Assembly (NCBI RefSeq): GCF_002410825.1
Contig: NZ_DHOS01000042.1
Coordinates: forward strand, 1-58,336
Origin: Proteiniphilum sp. UBA5384
GTDB taxonomy: Bacteria; Bacteroidota; Bacteroidia; Bacteroidales; Dysgonomonadaceae
DNA length: 58,336 nt
Reading direction: 5' to 3'
This document shows positions 36,270 to 43,406 of the stretch, piece after piece. Under the pieces are notes generated by a model. The model did not search any database. It was not told where the DNA came from and saw nothing but the letters and a program-made list of their open reading frames with translations. Position numbers and translations under genes: made by a program. Within the stretch, counting starts at the first letter, position 1. Every line of letters starts with the position of its first letter.

Positions 36270-38810
36270 ATGAATAAAAACTTCTTAGGAGTATTCCTCT
36301 TTTCTATTTTTATTTTGTGTGGCTGTCAGCAAAATGGAGGAAGCACTCCTGTAATTACTACAGATATTAACACAGAGCTTCGTGCCCCGGCCTATCCGCT
36401 GGTCACGGTTGATCCTTATTTTAATGCCTGGGCGTATACGGATAAACTGTATGATGATCAAACAAGGCATTGGACCGACAAAGAATTTCCGCTGATGGGC
36501 GCTTTAAGGGTGGATGGCGAAGTGTACCGATTTATGGGTAAGGAGAATTTACCATTGAAGCCGCTCCTTTCGACAGTACGGGAAGAGCAATGGGAAGGGA
36601 AGTATACTTTTGACAAACCTGCGGGTGAGTCGTGGAAATCACTCGAGTTCAATGATGCGTCATGGAACACGGGTAAATCGGCGTTTGGTACAAAGGATGA
36701 ACCTTACCTCTCCACCCTGTGGGAAACCAAAGATATATGGGTGAGACGGACGTTCAACCTGGATGAGGACCTAAGCGGCAAACCGGTCTACCTCCATTAT
36801 TCACATGATGATGATTTTGAACTGTTTGTGAATGGGGTAGAGGTGATAAAAACCGGTTATTCATGGAACTATAGCGTAGTAGTTGAACTTTCGGAAGAGG
36901 TGAAGGCTACGCTCAAAAAAGGTGAGAATATCATCACTGTGCATGGTCATAACAGGACGGGAGGCGCTTATGTGGATTTCGGCCTGTATGAGAAAGAAGA
37001 AAGCAAAGTGTCGTTCAATATGACCGCGGAACAGAAATCGGTAAGCGTATTGCCAACACAAACAGTGTATACTTTCGACTGCGGTCCGGTGGATTTGGAT
37101 GTTATCTTCACGACTCCGTTGCTGTTGGATGATCTGGATCTCATATCACGTCCGGTCAGCTACATCAGTTATCAGGTGAAATCGAAGGATGAGGCAGCCC
37201 ACGATGTGCAGGTTTATTTTGAAGCGACACCTCAATGGGCGGTTAATGATGAAGGCCAGCCGGTCGATTTCGAAAAAATCGAAAAAGAGGGACGAATTTT
37301 CCTGAAGACAGGTACGGTTGAACAACCTATCCTGCAGAAAGCCGGAGACGATGTGAGAATCGATTGGGGCTATTTTTACCTGACCGGGACAGCCAATGAC
37401 GGTGCTGTCCTGAATTTTGGCAATTACTGGGATACCAAAGGTGCTTTTCAAGAGGATGGACGGATTTCTGATGTGTTGCCGGAGGAGCTCTCTCCCAACA
37501 TGACGAAAGAGATGACGGTACTTGCATACAGCCGCGATCTGGGACAAGTGGCTTCTGATATGAAAACCGGTTTTGTAATGCTCGGATACGACGATGTTTA
37601 CTCGATACAATATTTTGGGGAAAATCTGAAAGGTTATTGGACGAAAGATGGCTCTGTGGATATTTTCGGGGCATTTAAAAGTGCTGAGACCGATTATGCA
37701 TCCATCATGAAACGTTGTGACGAATTCAACCGATCCATGATGGCGGAAGCCGAAAAAGCGGGAGGAAAGAAATACGCCGAACTGACTTCACTGGCTTACC
37801 GTCAGGCGATCGCAGCACATAAGCTCGTAAAGGACGAAAACGGTACGCTCCTGTTCCTCTCGAAAGAAAATAATAGTAACGGTTCTATTGGTACGGTGGA
37901 CATAACTTATCCTTCTTCTCCGCTGTTCCTCATCTATAATCCTGAATTGGCCAAGGGATTGATGAACCATATTTTTTACTTCAGTGAAAGCGGAAAATGG
38001 ACGAAACCATTTGCAGCGCATGATGTGGGCACTTATCCGCTTGCCAACGGACAGACATACGGGGGTGACATGCCGATAGAAGAGTCGGGAAATATGTTGA
38101 TCCTGGCGGCAGCTATTGCCGAAATGGAAGGCAACGCCGATTATGCTGCCCAACATTGGGATGTTTTGACCACTTGGACCGATTACCTGCTGGAAGAGGG
38201 TTTGGATCCTGACAACCAACTCTGTACCGATGATTTTGCCGGACATTTTGCCCATAATGCGAACCTCTCGATCAAGGCGATCATGGGGATTGCCTCTTAC
38301 GGGAAGCTGGCTGCGCTGTTGGATAAAACCGACGTAGCGGAAAAATACCTGGGAATCGCCGGAGAGATGGCGGTTGAATGGGAGAAGATGGCACGCGACG
38401 GTGACCACTACAAGCTTACTTTCGACAGGGAAGGAACCTGGAGCCAGAAATATAACCTGGTATGGGACCGTTTGTTGGGATTCAACCTGTTTGATCCGGA
38501 GATTGCCCGCAAGGAGGTGGCTTATTATCTCACGCAACAAAATGAGTATGGATTGCCCCTTGATAACCGTGCCACTTATACAAAAACGGACTGGATTATA
38601 TGGAGCGCAACACTCACCGGTGAAAGGAGTGATTTCGATGCACTGGTTGATCTTGTCTATATATATGCCAATGAAACTCCCTCACGTGTGCCTATCAGCG
38701 ATTGGCATGATACTAAAACGGCAAAGAGGATGAATTTTAAAGCCAGAGCCGTGGTTGGGGGCTACTTTATGAAGGTGTTGGAACAGAGGTTGTTGGAAAA
38801 AAATAAATAA
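36270..38810 (+). CDS. DUF4965/DUF1793 (glutaminase A-like) lipoprotein
   Basis: The 846-residue protein has lipobox ILCGC. The start RAPAYPLVTVDPYFNAWAYTDKLYD matches the DUF4964 N-terminus of this group. A galactose-binding-like beta-sandwich appears inserted at about residues 100-240 (WVRRTFNLDEDLSGKPVYLHYS). The middle is DUF5127/DUF4965 and the C-terminal half is a helical domain with DVGTYPLANGQTYGGDMPIEESGN and DNQLCTDDFAGHFAHNANLSIKA. Fungal relatives are called glutaminase A, but in Bacteroidota these genes sit in PULs and are probably glycan-active. Exact activity unknown. Confidence 0.85.
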   Translation: MNKNFLGVFLFSIFILCGCQQNGGSTPVITTDINTELRAPAYPLVTVDPYFNAWAYTDKLYDDQTRHWTDKEFPLMGALRVDGEVYRFMGKENLPLKPLLSTVREEQWEGKYTFDKPAGESWKSLEFNDASWNTGKSAFGTKDEPYLSTLWETKDIWVRRTFNLDEDLSGKPVYLHYSHDDDFELFVNGVEVIKTGYSWNYSVVVELSEEVKATLKKGENIITVHGHNRTGGAYVDFGLYEKEESKVSFNMTAEQKSVSVLPTQTVYTFDCGPVDLDVIFTTPLLLDDLDLISRPVSYISYQVKSKDEAAHDVQVYFEATPQWAVNDEGQPVDFEKIEKEGRIFLKTGTVEQPILQKAGDDVRIDWGYFYLTGTANDGAVLNFGNYWDTKGAFQEDGRISDVLPEELSPNMTKEMTVLAYSRDLGQVASDMKTGFVMLGYDDVYSIQYFGENLKGYWTKDGSVDIFGAFKSAETDYASIMKRCDEFNRSMMAEAEKAGGKKYAELTSLAYRQAIAAHKLVKDENGTLLFLSKENNSNGSIGTVDITYPSSPLFLIYNPELAKGLMNHIFYFSESGKWTKPFAAHDVGTYPLANGQTYGGDMPIEESGNMLILAAAIAEMEGNADYAAQHWDVLTTWTDYLLEEGLDPDNQLCTDDFAGHFAHNANLSIKAIMGIASYGKLAALLDKTDVAEKYLGIAGEMAVEWEKMARDGDHYKLTFDREGTWSQKYNLVWDRLLGFNLFDPEIARKEVAYYLTQQNEYGLPLDNRATYTKTDWIIWSATLTGERSDFDALVDLVYIYANETPSRVPISDWHDTKTAKRMNFKARAVVGGYFMKVLEQRLLEKNK

Positions 38811-38820
38811 TTTCAGTCGT

Positions 38821-40917
38821 ATGAAAAATTTAAAAACCGGAAACAGGTTTTTAGCCTGTTTGTTTTTGTTGGTCTCCCTTTCCGCATTCTCCGCGGATAA
38901 AATAAAGATCACCATCGTGGATAGGCCGAATACCCAAGCTTTCAACCCCAACTATATACAAAATAAGGCGCCATTGTTGCCGCGTCATTTTATCAAACTG
39001 CCGGTTGGCGACGTGAAACCGAAGGGATGGATATTGCACTTTCTTGAATTGCAAAAGGAAGGGCTCAACGGCCGGCTGGGCGAAATAAGCGCATGGCTCG
39101 ACAAAGAAAATAATGCGTGGCTGGGAACCGGCAACGACTACGGATGGGAAGAGGTTCCCTACTGGTTGAAAGGGTTTGGCAATATGGCTTATATTCTCGG
39201 CGACAAGGAGATGATCGACGAGGTGAAGGTATGGATCGAGGCTGTATTTAAAAGCCAAAGGGAGGATGGCTATTTTGGCCCCTATATCGAACGGAACGGG
39301 AAACCCGACTTGTGGGGGAATATGATCATGATCTGGTGCCTGCAATCTTATTACGAGTATTCCGGTGACCAGCGGGTTATTGACTTGATGACCCGCTATT
39401 TCCGCTGGCAGTTGGCGCTGCCGGAAGAAATGTTCCTGAAAGACTATTGGGAGAACAGCCGTGGTGGAGATAACCTGTGGAGTATTTTTTGGCTTTATAA
39501 TATTACGGGAGATCAATTCCTTCTGGAATTGGCAGAGAAAACGGACCGGAATACCGCCGACTGGAGACAGCGTTCTACATTGCCCAATTGGCACAATGTG
39601 AACATCGCCCAATGTTTCAGGGAACCGGCCACTTATTATATGCTTTCCAAAGACTCCGCCGATTTAATGGCTACGTATAACGTGCATCATTTAATCCGGA
39701 ATACATTTGGGCAGGTCCCGGGAGGTATGTTTGGCGCAGATGAGAATGCGAGGATGGGATATATCGATCCGAGACAGGGGACAGAGACCTGTGGGTTCGT
39801 GGAACAGATGGCGTCCAATGAATTGTTATTGCAAATGACAGGTGATCCCTTTTGGGCGGAGCATTGTGAAGAGGTGGCGTTCAACTCCTATCCGGCATCG
39901 GTGATGCCCGACTTTAAATCGTTGCGGTACATTACGTCTCCCAACCATACCGTCAGCGACTCGGAAAATCATCATCCCGGAATCGATAACCGGGGCCCCT
40001 TCCTGGCGATGAACCCGTTCAGCAGCCGTTGCTGCCAGCATAATCATGGGCAGGGATGGCCTTACTTTATCGAGCATCTTATCATGGCTACGCCCGATAA
40101 CGGTATTGCCGCGGCTATTTATGGCATGTGTGAGGCGAAAGTAAAAGTGGCGGGTGGCAAAGCTGTGGAGATTATCGAAGAGACCAATTATCCTTTTGAA
40201 GAATCGATCCGGTTCAGGATTAAAACATCCGGTAAAGTTGGGTTTCCTCTCTATCTCAGGGTACCGACGTGGGCATCAGAACCATCCCTGTCCATCAACG
40301 GGAAAGTCGCTGCCGAAAAATTAGCAACCGGTAAATATGTATGTATAGAACGGGAATGGAGAAACGGTGATGAAATTGTTTTGAATGTGCCGATGAAATT
40401 GTCCCAGTCGGTATGGCACGCCAATCAGGATAGTCGTAGCATCCATTATGGGCCGTTGACATTCTCTCTGAAGATCAAAGAAGATTACAAGGAGGTAAGC
40501 AGCGTGGAAACAGCGATAGGCGATTCCAAATGGCAAAAGAACGCCGATCCGTCCCAATGGCCCAGTTATGAGATTTACCCAGGCAGCGATTGGAACTATG
40601 GATTAGTAATAGATGATTCTGTCTCGTTGGAGGAAAACTTTGAAGTGGTAAAGACCGCATGGCCTTCCGATAATTTTCCTTTCACTGTGGAAAGTACGCC
40701 TATCGAGATCAAAGCCAAAGGGAAAAAGCTACCTCAGTGGAAAATAGATGAGTACGGGTTGACGGGTGAATTGCCCATCAAGGAAAACAGGACCTTTGCG
40801 GAAAAGACCGAGGAGATTACTTTAATCCCGATGGGAGCCGCACGTCTAAGGATATCGGCATTTCCCGTGTATGATGGAAATGTTAAGGTTTCTTATAGTA
40901 CTTGCACCAGGGACTGA
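38821..40917 (+). CDS. GH127-type (DUF1680) beta-L-arabinofuranosidase-like protein
   Basis: The 698-residue protein has a signal peptide ending AFSA. It belongs to the DUF1680/GH127 clan: an (alpha/alpha)6 barrel with the metal/thiol centre residues visible as Glu and Cys in GTETCGFVEQM and a Cys pair in SSRCCQHNHGQGW, then beta-sandwich parts (LYLRVPTWA). Known members remove beta-L-arabinofuranose using a Cys nucleophile held by zinc. GH146/GH142 relatives are alternatives. Ten bases after the DUF4965 gene, so co-transcribed. Its last 35 bases overlap the 3' end of nth on the other strand. Confidence 0.85.
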   Translation: MKNLKTGNRFLACLFLLVSLSAFSADKIKITIVDRPNTQAFNPNYIQNKAPLLPRHFIKLPVGDVKPKGWILHFLELQKEGLNGRLGEISAWLDKENNAWLGTGNDYGWEEVPYWLKGFGNMAYILGDKEMIDEVKVWIEAVFKSQREDGYFGPYIERNGKPDLWGNMIMIWCLQSYYEYSGDQRVIDLMTRYFRWQLALPEEMFLKDYWENSRGGDNLWSIFWLYNITGDQFLLELAEKTDRNTADWRQRSTLPNWHNVNIAQCFREPATYYMLSKDSADLMATYNVHHLIRNTFGQVPGGMFGADENARMGYIDPRQGTETCGFVEQMASNELLLQMTGDPFWAEHCEEVAFNSYPASVMPDFKSLRYITSPNHTVSDSENHHPGIDNRGPFLAMNPFSSRCCQHNHGQGWPYFIEHLIMATPDNGIAAAIYGMCEAKVKVAGGKAVEIIEETNYPFEESIRFRIKTSGKVGFPLYLRVPTWASEPSLSINGKVAAEKLATGKYVCIEREWRNGDEIVLNVPMKLSQSVWHANQDSRSIHYGPLTFSLKIKEDYKEVSSVETAIGDSKWQKNADPSQWPSYEIYPGSDWNYGLVIDDSVSLEENFEVVKTAWPSDNFPFTVESTPIEIKAKGKKLPQWKIDEYGLTGELPIKENRTFAEKTEEITLIPMGAARLRISAFPVYDGNVKVSYSTCTRD

Positions 40918-41518
40918 GGCCGCATATCTCGCATTTGGGCTTTCGCGCTACGCAGATGTACCGTCCATGCAGGATAAGCCAGTGGTGCGCTTTTGAAAGC
41001 AATTCTGCCGGGATATGCTTCACCAGTTCCCGTTCTGTTTCGAGCGGTGTTTTGGAATTGTTCGTCAACCCGATGCGGTTGGCTACCCGAAAGACATGGG
41101 TATCCACCGGCATGGCCGGTTTGTCGAACGCCACGGCCAGCATCACATTGGCAGTCTTACGGCCCACGCCGGGGATGGTAAGCAGAGAGTCGATATCATT
41201 CGGCACTTCTCCTCCAAAGTCTGAGATGAGTTTTTTCGCCATCCCCACCAGATTCTTTGCCTTATTGTTGGGGTAGGAGCAAGATCTGATGTACTCGAAG
41301 ACTGCTTCGGGTGTTGAAACGGCCATCACTTCCGGTGTGGGGAATGCCTCGAATAAAGCCGGTGTGATCATATTTACCCGCTTGTCGGTACATTGAGCGG
41401 AGAGTATCACCGCCACTAATAGTTGATAATCGTTTTGATAATGCAACTCTGTTTCAGCCGATTCCGCATTCTCCAGGAACCAGTCGATTACTTTCTTATA
41501 ACGTTCCTTTTTGGTCAT
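40883..41518 (-). CDS. nth: Endonuclease III
   Basis: The 211-residue base-excision-repair glycosylase/AP lyase has the helix-hairpin-helix IPGVGRKTAN with catalytic Lys121, Asp139 in PVDTHVFR, and the 4Fe-4S cluster Cys189-x6-Cys196-x2-Cys199-x5-Cys205. All key residues are present. It converges on and overlaps the GH127 gene by 35 bases, so no room remains for a terminator between them. Confidence 0.96.
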   Translation of the reverse strand: MTKKERYKKVIDWFLENAESAETELHYQNDYQLLVAVILSAQCTDKRVNMITPALFEAFPTPEVMAVSTPEAVFEYIRSCSYPNNKAKNLVGMAKKLISDFGGEVPNDIDSLLTIPGVGRKTANVMLAVAFDKPAMPVDTHVFRVANRIGLTNNSKTPLETERELVKHIPAELLSKAHHWLILHGRYICVARKPKCEICGLSPWCKYYKKP

Positions 41519-41577
41519 TATTCCACTCTATAAATTATCCTGCTATATCGCTTTTCCACAATACTTCTTCTACTCCT

Positions 41578-43140
41578 TTATCTTTTTATTTCGTCCGACA
41601 ATGGAATGAAAACTGCACTCAAATCAGGGTCAGCCATATTGGGATCGAGAGGGTAGATGGGGCGTTGAACCCGTTTGTAGGGCAGTCGTGCCAAGTCCTG
41701 ATCCACTCCTCCGGGTGTGAGCGCCATCACCCAGTCGGCGCGCATGTCATACAAATCGGGTACGAGGTATCCTATCTTTACCACCAGAATATCGGTTTCC
41801 CGAGGATTCAATCCCAGATCGGTGAAATTTTTCTCGTAATGATAGGCCGTTCTCTTTTCGGTTACAATGGTGTAGATATTACCGCTTTTCACCACCACTT
41901 TGGAATTACCCTTATCTTCGTTGATGGCGGTCACTTCCCCTTTTAACCGGATGGGTGGCGCGTAACGATTGTCCACTGCGGCACCGGCCATTCCATCTAC
42001 CTGTCCGCCGACGCCGGCTTCAATGGCTTGTTTGACCAATTCCGGACCGGGAATGGAGGCATAAATCAACGTTTTGCCATCAGGCGACCGGAATTCGGAC
42101 CGCTTGAAAAGTTCATGCAATGTCCAGGTGACATCCCCGGCACCACCGGCAGTAGGATTGTCTCCCATGTCGCTGATGATAAACGGTTTTTTATCGCTTG
42201 CCAACGCTTGAGCCAAAGCATCATCCAGATATGTGGTTGGCGCTACGAAGTCAAATGCTGACCGCGCACTCCAAAAATAAACGGCTAATTTTTCGGCTGC
42301 TTTACCTACAGCTTCCCGATCATCTCCATAAGCCATTACAACGGCACTGTTGCGTGGCTCGTCGGCCCAAGGGTAAGACAGCCATACCGAAGCATCAATG
42401 ACCTTATCATCATCAAGCAAGGCGGGGATTTGCCCGGTAAGGGTCTTGCCCGGTTCGATACGGGTACTGGTCTGTTCACCCGGGAGTAGTATAGGAACAC
42501 GAATCCACGCTTTATAAGCCGGTTTTCCTTTACCCCGTTCTAATCTGTCGAGCAAATTGATGATAGCCCGTTTTTTTGTCTCTACAGCATCCTCGTGGGG
42601 TGAAAGCCGGTAGCTGGTAATCAGATCAAGATTCTGTGCCAGCCGGGGTGATACACTGCCATGCGGATCCATTGATGCTGAAATTATTACGTTGGTACCC
42701 ACTACATCACGGATACGCATCAGAAAATCTCCCTCGGGATCGTCTAGTCCCTGTACACTCATCGCACCATGAATATCGAAAAAAATCCCATCCAAAGGCA
42801 GGGCCTCTTTCAACAGAACCAAAGTCTTAGTCACCAATGATTCATATGCTCCACGAGTGACAATACCTCCAGGCATAGCATGACCATAGAGGGTGGGTAA
42901 CCATTTGGCACGGTTAATAATCCCCGTGTCAGGAGACCAAAATGAATAGTAGGAAAAGATATCTTCGCCTACACTTGCGTTAAATGCTTCTTCGTGGGTC
43001 ACTGCCGGTGAAAATGTGCTGGATTCAATGGCTAGCCCTGCGATGGCAATTCTCGGTAATTCTTTTTTTGTACTGTTGATTTTACAACCTGTTGTTAGAA
43101 ATAACAAGCCCAGAGAGATGAGAACAAGGTTTTTTTTCAT
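41578..43140 (-). CDS. M81-family (MlrC/microcystinase C-like) metallopeptidase lipoprotein
   Basis: From ATG 43140 the protein has 520 residues with lipobox LTTGC. The frame is open to 43269, but a promoter element at 43242 lies inside that extension, supporting the shorter start. M81 features: AIESSTFSPAVTHEEAF, FDIHGAMSVQGLDDPEGDFL, SMDPHGSVSP and SDMGDNPTAGGAGDVT. The MlrC prototype cleaves linear microcystin fragments, but most members have unknown substrates; a lipoprotein signal means a periplasmic or outer-membrane place. It may be co-transcribed with nth downstream. Confidence 0.87.
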   Translation of the reverse strand: MKKNLVLISLGLLFLTTGCKINSTKKELPRIAIAGLAIESSTFSPAVTHEEAFNASVGEDIFSYYSFWSPDTGIINRAKWLPTLYGHAMPGGIVTRGAYESLVTKTLVLLKEALPLDGIFFDIHGAMSVQGLDDPEGDFLMRIRDVVGTNVIISASMDPHGSVSPRLAQNLDLITSYRLSPHEDAVETKKRAIINLLDRLERGKGKPAYKAWIRVPILLPGEQTSTRIEPGKTLTGQIPALLDDDKVIDASVWLSYPWADEPRNSAVVMAYGDDREAVGKAAEKLAVYFWSARSAFDFVAPTTYLDDALAQALASDKKPFIISDMGDNPTAGGAGDVTWTLHELFKRSEFRSPDGKTLIYASIPGPELVKQAIEAGVGGQVDGMAGAAVDNRYAPPIRLKGEVTAINEDKGNSKVVVKSGNIYTIVTEKRTAYHYEKNFTDLGLNPRETDILVVKIGYLVPDLYDMRADWVMALTPGGVDQDLARLPYKRVQRPIYPLDPNMADPDLSAVFIPLSDEIKR

Positions 43141-43241
43141 TGCAGTAATACCTAAAAAATGAATAAAATTTTTGTGCTCCGGATGCAATGATGACGCCAG
43201 CGTGCTGAAACGTAAAAATATTTTTCCTGCACATATTAAAA

Positions 43242-43249
43242 CAAAAATA
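43242..43249 (-). promoter_or_regulatory. -7 element of the M81 gene
   Basis: TATTTTTG on the minus strand fits TAnnTTTG, about 100 bases upstream of the chosen start at 43140. The -33 region (TAG at 19 bases) is poor. Confidence 0.5.
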
Positions 43250-43367
43250 CAAAAAATTATCATTTTCACTACTTAAAAAAGTAAGAAGTCTGATAAGATA
43301 AAAAAAGGGACTATCGCTGTTGGAATTAAAATCTTTCGAAGTCCATGTTCTTGTCGGAAAAATGCGT

Positions 43368-43375
43368 TATATTTG
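43368..43375 (+). promoter_or_regulatory. -7 element of the MG2/plug gene
   Basis: TATATTTG fits TAnnTTTG on the plus strand, 31 bases before ATG 43407. The -33 element is not at the ideal distance. With the element at 43242 it makes a divergent promoter region. Confidence 0.55.
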
Positions 43376-43406
43376 TGTTGGCGGTTGATAATAAATTCCA
43401 TGTACA

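Noticed and set aside
36071..36277. Plus-strand open frame of 68 codons before the DUF4965 gene
   Set aside because: It runs through the decayed mutarotase copy and a terminator hairpin, and the homology there is in another register, so it is not a real gene.
37788..38540. Minus-strand open frame of 250 codons inside the DUF4965 gene
   Set aside because: The sense frame has clear family motifs and the antisense product resembles nothing known; it is a shadow frame.
36270..38810. Calling the DUF4965 protein a true glutaminase
   Set aside because: The name comes from distant fungal proteins; the PUL context and the inserted sugar-binding-like domain argue for another activity.
38851..39612. 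Minus-strand open frame of 253 codons inside the GH127-type gene
   Set aside because: It is opposite a conserved enzyme gene and lacks any start context or domain.
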